Origin: Saliphagus infecundisoli | Lineage (GTDB): Archaea > Halobacteriota > Halobacteria > Halobacteriales > Natrialbaceae | Direction of reading: 5' to 3' | Assembly (NCBI RefSeq): GCF_020177375.1 | Contig: NZ_JAIWHV010000007.1 | Coordinates: 96,209-160,208, forward strand | DNA: 64,000 bases | In this document: in pieces, positions 16,940 through 25,354 of the stretch | Layout of the letters: each line of letters starts with the position of its first letter | Position numbering within the stretch: the first letter of the stretch is position 1 | Program-made: the position numbers and the translations under genes | Notes under the pieces: generated by a model | Told to the model about the DNA's origin: nothing | Databases searched by the model: none | What the model saw: only the letters and a program-made list of their open reading frames with translations

Positions 16940-18211
16940 ATGCACGAACCGAGCCGACGGCAGTTGTTGAGAACCGGCGCCGTGGCCGCCGGGATCGGGG
17001 CGATCGCCGGCTGTCTGGGCGGCGGTGGGAACGGCGGCGACAGTAGAAATGGAAACCCCGACGACGGGACCAACGAGACCGGCGCGGAGACGGAAGGCGA
17101 ATCGGACGACGACACGAGCGACACCGACAGGAAGAACCGAACGGACGGAACCGGCGGGAGCGACGAAAACGAAGGCGGGGAAGACGCCGGGACGCGCGGC
17201 GACGAAAGCGACGACGCCGAGGACGGGGGTTACTCGGTGACGATGGAGCCCGTCGGCGAGGTCGAGTTCGAGGCGATCCCCGAGACCTGGCTCTCGTATA
17301 CGGGCGACTACGCCGACATGGGCGTCGCGCTCGGCCAGGGCGACGGGCTCTCGGCGGTCGGCGTCCGCGCCCGGTTCGGCTCGCACCTCTACGAGGAACT
17401 CCCGGGGGTTTCCGTCGAAGACGACGACCTCACCGAACTCTACCAGAACGGCACCGGCAAGGAGGTCTTTCACGAACTCGACGCCGACGTCCACCTGATC
17501 GATCCGAACTTCATGGTGAACCGCCTCCAGTGGAGCGAGAGCGACGTCGAGAAGATCGCACAGACCGTCGGCCCGTTCGTCGGGAACACGATCTTCTCGC
17601 GGGTCTACGACTGGCACGACTACCCCCACTACACGCTGTACGAGGCCTTCGAGACGGTCGCCGAGGTCTTCGGGGAGCGAGAGCGCTACGAGGCGTTCGC
17701 GGCGTACCACGACGAGGTGCTCGCGGACGTCCGCGGGCGCCTGCCCGAGGAGACCCCCGACGTCGCGGTGGTGTACCCCGCCGACGTCCCGCCGGAGTCG
17801 TTCTATCCCTACCGCATCGGGGAGGGAACCCAGTCCAAACACTGGACGGACCTCGAGGTCGGCGACGCCCTCGCCGACGTGACCGACGCCCAGGCCGGCG
17901 GCGGCGAGATCGACTACGAGACGCTCCTCGAGATCGATCCCGATGCCCTCGCCATCAGGCTACAGGGAGCGGTCACGCCCGACTACTTCGAGCGCGAGAT
18001 CGTTTCCCATCTCGAGTCCCACGACGTCGCGAGTCGGCTCCGGGCAGTATCGGAGGGACGGGTCGTCTACGGGGGGCTGACTTACCAGGGGCCGATCATC
18101 CATCTCTTCCAGCTCGAGCGGGCGGCTCGGGATCTCTACCCCGATTCGTTCGGCGACGGGCAGTTGTTCGACCGCGAGCGCGTCGCCGGGATCGTTACGG
18201 GCGACGCCTGA
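16940..18211 (+). CDS. Iron-type ABC substrate-binding lipoprotein (Tat-exported)
   Basis: The N-terminus has a twin-arginine motif (SRRQLL, R6-R7) and lipobox IAGC with C25, so the protein crosses the membrane folded and is lipid-anchored outside. A 60-residue acidic Gly/Asp/Thr linker follows, as is usual in haloarchaea. The rest resembles the periplasmic binding-protein family for ferric siderophores, with ALAIRLQG and GGLTYQGPIIHLFQLE in the C-terminal lobe. It would capture an iron complex for an ABC importer. No permease or ATPase is nearby. Two palindromic DtxR-type sites precede the gene, so expression should rise when iron is scarce. The next gene is a paralogue. Confidence 0.8.
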   Translation: MHEPSRRQLLRTGAVAAGIGAIAGCLGGGGNGGDSRNGNPDDGTNETGAETEGESDDDTSDTDRKNRTDGTGGSDENEGGEDAGTRGDESDDAEDGGYSVTMEPVGEVEFEAIPETWLSYTGDYADMGVALGQGDGLSAVGVRARFGSHLYEELPGVSVEDDDLTELYQNGTGKEVFHELDADVHLIDPNFMVNRLQWSESDVEKIAQTVGPFVGNTIFSRVYDWHDYPHYTLYEAFETVAEVFGERERYEAFAAYHDEVLADVRGRLPEETPDVAVVYPADVPPESFYPYRIGEGTQSKHWTDLEVGDALADVTDAQAGGGEIDYETLLEIDPDALAIRLQGAVTPDYFEREIVSHLESHDVASRLRAVSEGRVVYGGLTYQGPIIHLFQLERAARDLYPDSFGDGQLFDRERVAGIVTGDA

Positions 18212-18264
18212 CCGACCGCCCCGACGGTGGTCGCCGGCCGAGCGGAAGCGAAAGCACTATGAGA

Positions 18265-18282
18265 TTTTAGGGATGCCTAAAA
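18265..18282 (+). promoter_or_regulatory. DtxR/IdeR-type operator before the second binding-protein gene
   Basis: TTTTAGGGATGCCTAAAA is the third copy of the palindrome, with 7-bp arms TTTTAGG/CCTAAAA around GATG. A weak TATA-like element (ACTATGAG) lies about 25 nt before the chosen ATG, and the palindrome lies between it and the start. The second binding-protein gene therefore has its own iron-responsive promoter. Confidence 0.7.
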
Positions 18283-18284
18283 AC

Positions 18285-19664
18285 ATGGCACGAGAACGCA
18301 GGAACGTGACGCGCCGGAGAGCTCTCACGTACGGGACGACGGTCGTCGGCGGGTCGTTGCTCGCGGGCTGTCTGGGTGGGGAAGAGGGGAACGGCGAAGA
18401 CGGCGAAAACGGGACCGAGAGCGGGAACGAAACCGAGGCCACCGAGACGGAAACACGGACCGAAACCGCCGAGAACGACACCGACAGCGGGAACGAAACG
18501 GAAACCGGGTCCGACGGGAGCGAGAACGCCGACGCCGGAAACGAGTCGGAGGCCGAAGACGAGTCCAACGGTGGAAACGAGACCGACGGCAGTAGCGGGC
18601 CGTACACCTCCTCGCTTGCGCCCGTCGGCGAGGTAACGCTCGAGGCGATCCCGGAGGACGTCATGGTCTACAGCCTGCTGTACGCCGACATGGCGGTCGC
18701 CTACGGCCACGGTGACGCCGTCAACTCGCTGGGTTTCGACGCCGAAACCGGCGGCGGGACCCTGGACGCCTACTACGACCACCTCGAGGGCGTCTCCTTC
18801 GACCGGGAGGATCTGACCCAGCTCAACACGGGGTCGGGAGCGATCAGCGTCGATCAGGAGCTGTTCTACGAACTCGACTCCGACCTCCACCTCGCCGATC
18901 CCGCGCTCATCGCGTCGTTCGAGGGCTGGGACCGCGAGACCGTCGAGGAGATCGCGGAGAACGTCGCCCCGTGGTTCGGCAACGCCTACAGCCGCGCACA
19001 CGGCGAGCCTCCCGAGTCCTACGCCGACGACTACGAGTACTACACCCTCTGGGAGATCGCAGAACGGGTCGCGGCGCTGTTCGGGGCCGGCGAGCGCTAC
19101 GGCGAGCTGTCGGCGGTCCACGACGACCTAGTCGCGACGATCGAGGAGGGGCTTCCGCCCGAAGAGGAGCGCCCGACGGTCGGCGCGATCATCTTCATGG
19201 AGGAGACGTTCTACCCCTCCGCCCTCGACGCGCCCGGGTTCGCCACGGCGGATCTGCGCCCGCTGGGAGCGACCGACGCCTTCGCGGGCGAGGAGCTGAC
19301 CTACGAGACGAGCTACGACTACGAGGCCATGCTCGAGTTCGATCCCGACGTGCTCCTCCATCGCTACGGCGTCGCCTCCTACTACGACGTCGGGGCGATC
19401 GCCGAGACGCTCGCGGACCACCCGGTCGCGAGCCGGATCACGGCCGTCGAGAACGGACGAGTCTACCCCTCCGGCGACCCCGAGCAGGGACCGCTGATGA
19501 ACCTCTTCCAGCTCGAGATGGCGGCCAAACAGCTCTACCCCGACCAGTTCGGCGCCTGGCCCGAGGACAACCACGGCGAGGCCTATCCCGAGTTCCCCGA
19601 GGAGGAGCGGCTGTTCGACCGCGAGCGGGTCGCCGACGCGATCGGCGGTGCGGGCCAGGAATGA
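18285..19664 (+). CDS. Second iron-type ABC substrate-binding lipoprotein (Tat-exported)
   Basis: The 459-residue protein parallels the upstream gene: twin Arg (R10-R12 in TRRRALTY), lipobox LAGC with C29, a long Glu/Thr/Asn-rich linker and a binding domain. The domain begins with VGEVTLEAIPEDV, as in the paralogue (VGEVEFEAIPETW), and ends with GPLMNLFQLE. The two sites differ in the lobe that binds the ligand, so they may take different iron complexes. The ATG after the operator is used because an earlier in-frame ATG lies within the palindrome. The stop overlaps the next start (ATGA), coupling it to the oxidoreductase. Confidence 0.8.
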   Translation: MARERRNVTRRRALTYGTTVVGGSLLAGCLGGEEGNGEDGENGTESGNETEATETETRTETAENDTDSGNETETGSDGSENADAGNESEAEDESNGGNETDGSSGPYTSSLAPVGEVTLEAIPEDVMVYSLLYADMAVAYGHGDAVNSLGFDAETGGGTLDAYYDHLEGVSFDREDLTQLNTGSGAISVDQELFYELDSDLHLADPALIASFEGWDRETVEEIAENVAPWFGNAYSRAHGEPPESYADDYEYYTLWEIAERVAALFGAGERYGELSAVHDDLVATIEEGLPPEEERPTVGAIIFMEETFYPSALDAPGFATADLRPLGATDAFAGEELTYETSYDYEAMLEFDPDVLLHRYGVASYYDVGAIAETLADHPVASRITAVENGRVYPSGDPEQGPLMNLFQLEMAAKQLYPDQFGAWPEDNHGEAYPEFPEEERLFDRERVADAIGGAGQE

Positions 19665-20599
19665 CTGCGGGAGAGGGGACCGACTACGACGTCGCCGTCG
19701 TCGGCGGCGGTCCCGCGGGCTGTTCGACCGCCGTCTTCGCCGCGCGCTACGGCCTCGAGACGGTCGTCTTCGACCGCGGGCGCTCGTCGCTCCGGCGCTG
19801 TGGCTACCTCGAGAACTTCCTTGGCTTTCCCGCGGGGATCGACGTCGAGACCTTCTACGGCCTGATCCACGACCACGTCGAAGAGGCCGGCGCCGAACTC
19901 CGGCCCGATCTCGTCGAACGGGTCGAACGGATCGAGCGCGTCGGGGACGACGGGGAGGGCAACGACGGAGCCGGAGGATTCCGGCTCGAACCCCAGGAGG
20001 GCGAACCCACGAGCGCCGATCGCGTCGTCGCGGCCACCCGGTACGGAGCCGGCTACCTCCGCCCGCTCGACGAGGGGTCGATGTTCGTCCCCGACGACCA
20101 CGGCGAAGAGGGCGAGGAGCGGTTCGACCGCGACTGTCCCGCAGACGACGGCACGACGCCGATCGACGGGCTGTACGTGGCGACGCCCGCGGGCGACGCG
20201 GGGGCACAGGCGGTCGTCGCCGCCGGTCGGGGCGCACGCGTCGCCCGGACCGTGATCGCCGACGCCCGCCGCGACCGGGGCTACCCCGAGGCCCTGAGCG
20301 AGCACTGGGACTGGGTCCGCCGGGAGAGCGAACTGACCGCCGAGTGGGCCGACCGCGACCGCTGGCGCGAGCACTTCGACGACCGGCTTCCCGACGATTC
20401 CGACGCCAGCGACGAGCGCCTCCGTGAGCTCCGCGAACGCGAGATCGATCGCCGGCTCGACGCCTACCTCCCCGACGAGGAGATCGACCGGCGGGCCACG
20501 CGCGGCCACCGGCGCCTGCTCAGGCACGTCGACGACGACGCGATCCTCGAGGCGGCCCACGAGATCGAGGCTCGGGGGTCCGTTGACGGCGCGAGCTGA
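19661..20599 (+). CDS. FAD-dependent oxidoreductase of the iron-uptake operon
   Basis: The N-terminus is a Rossmann dinucleotide-binding fold (YDVAVVGGGPAGCSTAVFAA, with GGGPAG at 15-20), and a later segment (PIDGLYVATPAGDAG) contacts the flavin. It resembles thioredoxin-reductase-like proteins, but the redox CxxC is absent and the middle domain is short (312 residues in total). The last 90 residues are a charged helical region (REREIDRRLDAYLPDEEID) of unknown role. ATGA overlap with the binding-protein gene places it in the iron-uptake unit, where a reductase for ferric siderophores is a reasonable guess. Confidence 0.65.
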   Translation: MTAGEGTDYDVAVVGGGPAGCSTAVFAARYGLETVVFDRGRSSLRRCGYLENFLGFPAGIDVETFYGLIHDHVEEAGAELRPDLVERVERIERVGDDGEGNDGAGGFRLEPQEGEPTSADRVVAATRYGAGYLRPLDEGSMFVPDDHGEEGEERFDRDCPADDGTTPIDGLYVATPAGDAGAQAVVAAGRGARVARTVIADARRDRGYPEALSEHWDWVRRESELTAEWADRDRWREHFDDRLPDDSDASDERLRELREREIDRRLDAYLPDEEIDRRATRGHRRLLRHVDDDAILEAAHEIEARGSVDGAS

Positions 20600-20669
20600 T
20601 CGACCCTCGTCCGGCGGGCCCGACCTCGGGAGCCCCGACACCCTTACTGCCGGCGGTCGAAGCGGAGCC

Positions 20670-20882
20670 ATGGATCAGCAGCGATTCGTCCGGCTCGCGC
20701 TCCTCGCGGTGGGCCTCGCCGTCGCGAGTTTCGTCGTCCTCGGGACCTCCCGGCTCCTCGTCCCCTACCGGACCGCCCAGCTCCTCGCGGCACCGATCGG
20801 GCTCACAGCCTTCGCGCTCCTGAGCTATCTCTTCGTGCGGGCGACGCTGTCGGCGGTCGGCCTCCGGACCATCGAGGAGTAA
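20670..20882 (+). CDS. Small two-helix membrane protein
   Basis: The 70-residue product has two hydrophobic segments (about 7-27 and 36-60) joined by a short basic loop (RLLVPYR). No family is recognised. The ATG is 70 bp after the oxidoreductase stop, so it could be the tail of that operon or a separate gene. hisD follows 52 bp later with its own promoter-like sequence. Confidence 0.55.
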   Translation: MDQQRFVRLALLAVGLAVASFVVLGTSRLLVPYRTAQLLAAPIGLTAFALLSYLFVRATLSAVGLRTIEE

Positions 20883-20934
20883 TCGAGGGCCACGACTGGA
20901 AACGGTTTTCCACGCGCCCTTCGAACCCACGGCT

Positions 20935-22248
20935 ATGACCACGACTCTCGAGGTGGACGAACTCGCCGACCTCGGGCCGGCCGATCGGGCTGCGCTGTTC
21001 GAGCGATCGGCCGGCATCGAGGACGTCCGCGAGGACGTCCGGGGGATCGTCGAGCGCGTTCGCGAGGAAGGCGACGTCGCCGTCCGGGAGTTCACCGAGG
21101 AGTTCGACGGCGTCTCCGTGGGCAACCTGGAGATCACCGACGAGGCCGAACGGGCAGTCGAGGAGGTCGATTCCGAGATTCTGGCGGCGATCGAGGCCGC
21201 CGCCGACAACGTTCGCGAGTTCCACGAGGCCCAGGTTCCCGAGGACTGGCGCCGCGAGTTCTCCGACGGGCGGGAGCTCGGCCGACGATTTCGCCCGATC
21301 GAGCGGGCGGGGGTCTACGTCCCCGGCGGGACCGCCGCCTACCCCTCGAGCGCGATCATGGGGATCGTGCCGGCGGTCGTCGCGGGCGTCTCCCACGTCG
21401 TCGCCGTCACACCGCCCGCAGAGGAGGTGAATCCGGCGACGCTCGCGGCGATCCATATCGCGGGCGCCGATGCAGTCTACGGCGTCGGCGGCGCCCAGGC
21501 GATCGGGGCCCTCGCCTACGGAACGGAGTCGATCCCGCGGGTCCAGAAGGTCGTCGGTCCCGGCAGTCCCTGGGTGACGGCGGCCAAAGCCGAGGTCAGG
21601 GGCGACTGCGAGATCGATTTTCTGGCGGGGCCGAGCGAGATCGTCGTCGTCGCAGACGACACCGCCGACCCCGTCGCCGTCGCCACCGACCTGCTCGCCC
21701 AGGCCGAACACGGGCCGACGTCGCCCGCGGTCGCGGTCACCGACGACCGGGAGACCGCCCAGGGAATCGTGGAGGCGGTCGAGAACCGGCTTCCCGAGCG
21801 CGAGCGCGAGGAGACGATCCGGGAGGCCCTCGCGGGCAAGGGGAGCCGGGTCCTGCTCGCCCGGTCGATGAGCGAGGCGATCCTCTTCGCCGAGGAGTAC
21901 GCCCCCGAACACCTCTCGATTATCGCCGACGACGACGACGCAGTCTTGGAGCGGATCGACAGCGCGGGCAGCGTCTTTCTCGGGTCGGCGACCCCCGTCG
22001 CAGCGGGCGACTATGCCAGCGGGACGAACCACGTCCTGCCGACCAACGGCCTCCCGAAGGTCACGGGCGGGCTCTCGGTCGACACCTTCCTCCGGGCGAC
22101 GACGGTCCAGCGACTCTCGGCCGACGCACTGGTGGACCTGAGCGGGACGATCACGACGCTCGCGGAGGCCGAGGGCCTGGAGGCCCACGCCGAGAGCGTC
22201 CACGTACGGACGCAGACGGGCGGCGAGAACGGGGGCGGCGACCAGTAG
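20935..22248 (+). CDS. hisD: Histidinol dehydrogenase
   Basis: HisD catalyses the last two steps of histidine synthesis, oxidising L-histidinol to L-histidine with NAD+. The 437-residue length is normal. Visible family features include the glycine-rich PGGTAAYPSSAIM, the central GGAQAIGALAYGT, the zinc-site region QAEHGPTSP (Gln and His ligands), and EHLSI, which carries the catalytic Glu-His pair. The sequence NHVLPTNGLPK is the usual C-terminal motif. A TATA-like stretch lies about 35 nt before the ATG. No other his genes are nearby, which is common in haloarchaea. The window also encodes HutH, which degrades the product. Confidence 0.97.
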   Translation: MTTTLEVDELADLGPADRAALFERSAGIEDVREDVRGIVERVREEGDVAVREFTEEFDGVSVGNLEITDEAERAVEEVDSEILAAIEAAADNVREFHEAQVPEDWRREFSDGRELGRRFRPIERAGVYVPGGTAAYPSSAIMGIVPAVVAGVSHVVAVTPPAEEVNPATLAAIHIAGADAVYGVGGAQAIGALAYGTESIPRVQKVVGPGSPWVTAAKAEVRGDCEIDFLAGPSEIVVVADDTADPVAVATDLLAQAEHGPTSPAVAVTDDRETAQGIVEAVENRLPEREREETIREALAGKGSRVLLARSMSEAILFAEEYAPEHLSIIADDDDAVLERIDSAGSVFLGSATPVAAGDYASGTNHVLPTNGLPKVTGGLSVDTFLRATTVQRLSADALVDLSGTITTLAEAEGLEAHAESVHVRTQTGGENGGGDQ

Positions 22249-22297
22249 CGCTACCTGGGGCGTCAACGTTAACACCGTCGCGCCGGAAGGAACGGGT

Positions 22298-22663
22298 ATG
22301 AGTACAGAGAGCGCGGACGGCGAGAGCCGCCCCCGGATCGAGGTTACCGAAGCGGCCGCCGAGCAGGCCATAGACCTCCTGACCGAGGAGGGCCTCGACA
22401 CGGACGTCGCGGGCCTCCGACTGTTCGTCCAACAGGGCGGCTGTGCGGGGCTCTCGTATGGGATGCGCTTCGACGACGAGCCCGAGGAGGACGACTCGAT
22501 CTACGACCACCACGGGCTCAGAGTGTTCGTCGATCCCGCGAGCCTGAAGTACATCGAGGGCTCGGTGCTCGACTTCGAGAGCGGCCTCCAGGCCGAAGGG
22601 TTCCACGTCGAGAACCCCAACGTGGTCAGCGAGTGTGGCTGTGGAGAGTCGTTCCGAACGTAG
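22298..22663 (+). CDS. A-type iron-sulfur cluster assembly protein (IscA/ErpA/HesB family)
   Basis: The 121-residue protein belongs to the family that carries Fe-S clusters to target proteins. The three invariant Cys are present: C49 in QGGCAGLSY, and C113 and C115 in SECGCGESF, separated by the usual 64 residues. The short Ser/Asp-rich N-terminal extension is typical of haloarchaea. It lies 50 bp after hisD and opposite the dodecin gene, whose 3' end is 12 bp away. No scaffold or desulfurase genes are adjacent. The exact subfamily cannot be told by eye. Confidence 0.93.
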   Translation: MSTESADGESRPRIEVTEAAAEQAIDLLTEEGLDTDVAGLRLFVQQGGCAGLSYGMRFDDEPEEDDSIYDHHGLRVFVDPASLKYIEGSVLDFESGLQAEGFHVENPNVVSECGCGESFRT

Positions 22664-22675
22664 TTTCTGGAGGTT

Positions 22676-22876
22676 CTACTCCTCGAGTTCGAAGGCGACG
22701 GTGACCTCCGCCTGATACTCCCGGTCGTCTGCGGTCGCGATCTCGACGCTGAACTCCTCGACTTCGACCCAGTGAACGTTGTTCAGCGTGTCCTCGGCGC
22801 GGTCGATGGCGTCGTCGGCCGCGTCGTCGAAGCTCTCCGAACTCGACCCGATCAGCGTGATCTTCTTGAAAACCAT
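22676..22876 (-). CDS. Dodecin (flavin-storage protein)
   Basis: At 66 residues this matches dodecin, a 12-subunit cytoplasmic shell first known from Halobacterium that binds riboflavin or lumichrome. The key Trp stacking on the flavin lies in [11 protein letters not shown]. The start [12 protein letters not shown] and the beta-strand end ([13 protein letters not shown]) are characteristic. The Met at this position is used because the open frame upstream lacks protein-like sequence. It is read towards the Fe-S carrier gene, with a 12-bp gap between the stop codons. Confidence 0.93.
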   Translation of the reverse strand: MVFKKITLIGSSSESFDDAADDAIDRAEDTLNNVHWVEVEEFSVEIATADDREYQAEVTVAFELEE

Positions 22877-23033
22877 GATCCGGTCGGATCGATGCGGGCG
22901 GTTCACTAAAAGCTCACCCCTTCGTGGATACCCCAAGGGCGACCGACGGTCGGGTCGGGTGCCGTCGCCGGCCCGGGAGACGAGCGTGTGCCGGTACCCC
23001 GCAGTTGAAATACGTCCGGCCCAAGCACAGGTG

Positions 23034-24644
23034 ATGACCTCGGTTGCCGTCCTCGGCGGCGGGATCGGCGGGTTGAGCGCGGCCCACGAACTCGCCGAAC
23101 GCGGGTTCGCCGTCACGGTCTACGAGGCCAACGAGCGGATGGGCGGGAAAGCCAGGAGCATCCCGATCGACGGGAGCAAGGACGCGATCCTCGGCGAACA
23201 CGGCTTTCGGTTCTTCCCCGGGTTCTACCGCCACGTCACCGACACGATGGCGCGGATTCCCTACCGCGATCGAACGGTCGCAGACAACCTCGTCCCGACC
23301 TCCGAGTCGCTGCTCGCGCGGGCGACCGGCGAGGAGGTCGTCGCGCGGACGGCGACCCCCCGGACGATCGGCGAGTGGCGCGAGGCCCTCCAGCCGCCGA
23401 CCTCCGACGGCCTTCCTCCGCGCGAGGCCGCCGTGCTCGGCGAGCGTCTGTTGACCCTGCTCACGAGCTGTGACGCCCGGCGGGAGGACGACCTCGAGTA
23501 CCGCTCGTGGTGGGAGTTCGTCGAGGCCGATCGCCTCTCTCCGGCCTACCGGAAGCTCGCGGCCGTCACCCAGTTGCTGGTCGCGCTTCGCCCACAGGAC
23601 GGCAGCGCGCGCACCTTCGGGAAGATCTACCTCCAGTTGATCCGCGGACAGCTCGATCCCCGGATGGACGCAGAACGAATCCTCAATGGACCGACGAGCA
23701 CGGTTTGGATCGAGCCCTGGGTAGCGTATCTCGAGGACCTCGGCGTCGAGTTCGTCCGGGAGACGCGAGTGACGGGCATCGACTGCGACCGCGAGCGGGT
23801 GACGGGCGTCGAGACGATCCGCGGAGAGGTCGGGGCGGAGTACTACGTCGCCGCCCTGCCCGTCGAGGCAATGGTCGAGCTACTGAGTCCGGATCTCAAA
23901 CGGGGCGCGCCCTCGCTGGCTCACATAGATCGCCTCGAGACGGGCTGGATGACCGGGATCCAGTTCTACCTCGAGAGCGACCGGCCGCTGGTCCACGGCC
24001 ACCAGCTCTATCTCGACTCGCCGTGGGCACTGACTGCGATCTCACAGGGCCAGTTCTGGTCGGAATACGACCTCTCGGAAGCGGGATCCGGAGCGGTCGG
24101 AGACGTTCTCTCGGTCATCATCTCGGACTGGGACGCTGCCGGCGAACTCACCGGCAAGCCCGCCCGGGACTGTTCGCCCGAAGAGATCAAAGCCGAGACG
24201 TGGGACCAGCTCACGACCCACCTCAACCGCGACGAGACCCGACTCGCCGACGACGACCTCGTCGAGTGGTTTCTCAACCCCGCGATCGAGAAGACCGACG
24301 ATGGGGTCGTAAACCGCGAGCCGCTGCTGGTCAACACCGCGGGCTCGCTGCGATATCGTCCCGAGGCCGCGACGGGAATGAAAAACCTCGTGCTCGCTTC
24401 GGACTACGTCCGGACGGAGACCGACCTGGCGAGCATGGAGGGAGCAAACGAAGCCGCACGCCGCGCGACGAACGCGATTCTCGATCGGAGTGGGAGCGAC
24501 GCCCCCCGATGTGAACTCTGGGCGCTCGAGGAGCCCGCGGTGTTCGAGCCCCTGCGGGCCCACGACGCCGTCCGGTATCGTCTCGGGCTTCCCCACGCCA
24601 GCGAGGGCGCGTGGTCGCCGGTTCGGGAGGCCCTCGTTCCCTGA
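23034..24644 (+). CDS. FAD-dependent amine oxidase / phytoene-dehydrogenase-like protein
   Basis: The 536-residue enzyme begins with the FAD-binding Rossmann motif ([14 protein letters not shown]) followed by [12 protein letters not shown], the pattern of phytoene desaturases and hydroxysqualene dehydroxylase-like proteins. [15 protein letters not shown] is a second family motif near residue 55. The C-terminal part holds the returning flavin-binding segment ([22 protein letters not shown]). Substrate is not determined; in haloarchaea carotenoid or isoprenoid desaturation is plausible. The ATG 3 nt after an in-frame GTG is chosen. It stands alone between dodecin and a small unknown gene. Confidence 0.85.
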   Translation: MTSVAVLGGGIGGLSAAHELAERGFAVTVYEANERMGGKARSIPIDGSKDAILGEHGFRFFPGFYRHVTDTMARIPYRDRTVADNLVPTSESLLARATGEEVVARTATPRTIGEWREALQPPTSDGLPPREAAVLGERLLTLLTSCDARREDDLEYRSWWEFVEADRLSPAYRKLAAVTQLLVALRPQDGSARTFGKIYLQLIRGQLDPRMDAERILNGPTSTVWIEPWVAYLEDLGVEFVRETRVTGIDCDRERVTGVETIRGEVGAEYYVAALPVEAMVELLSPDLKRGAPSLAHIDRLETGWMTGIQFYLESDRPLVHGHQLYLDSPWALTAISQGQFWSEYDLSEAGSGAVGDVLSVIISDWDAAGELTGKPARDCSPEEIKAETWDQLTTHLNRDETRLADDDLVEWFLNPAIEKTDDGVVNREPLLVNTAGSLRYRPEAATGMKNLVLASDYVRTETDLASMEGANEAARRATNAILDRSGSDAPRCELWALEEPAVFEPLRAHDAVRYRLGLPHASEGAWSPVREALVP

Positions 24645-24745
24645 GGGCACCGGAGCCGGCTCTTTCCACGTCAAGAACTATCCGCCCCTCGTGCGTACCG
24701 ACGTCCGACGCGCCCGATCCGACCGGCGATCGGCGCGAACGACCC

Positions 24746-25027
24746 ATGAATCCCAACTCCTACATCGACACCGAATCGTACGACGACGTCCTGAGCCATG
24801 AACTGACGCAGTTTCTCGTCCGCGAGGCGGTCGGGGTCGCGATGGAGTCGCCGCTTCGCGAGCCCATCCTCGAGGGCGTCGAGCGTGGCGAGCGCGAGTT
24901 CGACGGGACCGACGTCTCGCCGGCCCCCGAGGCCGAGTCGGGCGGGCGCTCCCTGAAGGGTGTTTTCGTCCTCGCCGTCCTCCTCGCCGTAGCGTACGCC
25001 GCCCTCGGGCGTCGCGGCGGGGAGTGA
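24746..25027 (+). CDS. Hypothetical protein with C-terminal membrane segment
   Basis: The 93-residue product has a helical N-terminal half (HELTQFLVREAVGVAMESP), a Ser/Glu/Gly-rich linker and a hydrophobic segment near the end (GVFVLAVLLAVAYAAL), so it is a tail-anchored protein. No family is recognised. A longer in-frame start upstream is rejected because the extra residues are Pro/Arg-rich and antisense-like. It lies 100 bp after the oxidase and 75 bp before the MTH865-like gene. Confidence 0.55.
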   Translation: MNPNSYIDTESYDDVLSHELTQFLVREAVGVAMESPLREPILEGVERGEREFDGTDVSPAPEAESGGRSLKGVFVLAVLLAVAYAALGRRGGE

Positions 25028-25102
25028 GGACGGGGCCCGTCGCCGGCCATCGTAGCAGCCACGGTCAACGGATTTATTATTTATCCGCCTAAACGGCGGG
25101 GT

Positions 25103-25354
25103 ATGGCAGACGAAGCCGAACTCCGCCGACAGTTCACCGACGCGTTCGAGGGCGCCGACTACCCCATCTCGAGCCCGATGGACCTCGTTCCCGCACTCCC
25201 CAACGGGCCGGGAACGACCTTCGAGTCCGAGGAGTTCGAGATGACGGCGATGGAACTCAACACCAAGCTCTCGGGCGGGGACTTCCCCTACGAGAGCGTC
25301 GACGCCTTCGTCGACGACGTCATCGCGGAACTGAAAGCCGAAGGTCACATCTAG
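25103..25354 (+). CDS. MTH865-like family protein
   Basis: The 83 residues match the MTH865-like family, small archaeal helical proteins resembling EF-hand-like bundles. Visible points are ELRRQFTDAF, the Pro-rich YPISSPMDLVPALP and the end VDAFVDDVIAELKAEG. Function is unknown. An AT-rich TATA-like stretch (TTTATTATTTATCC) lies about 25 nt before the ATG, suggesting a leaderless, fairly strong promoter. The stop overlaps the end of hutH on the other strand by 4 bp. Confidence 0.85.
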   Translation: MADEAELRRQFTDAFEGADYPISSPMDLVPALPNGPGTTFESEEFEMTAMELNTKLSGGDFPYESVDAFVDDVIAELKAEGHI

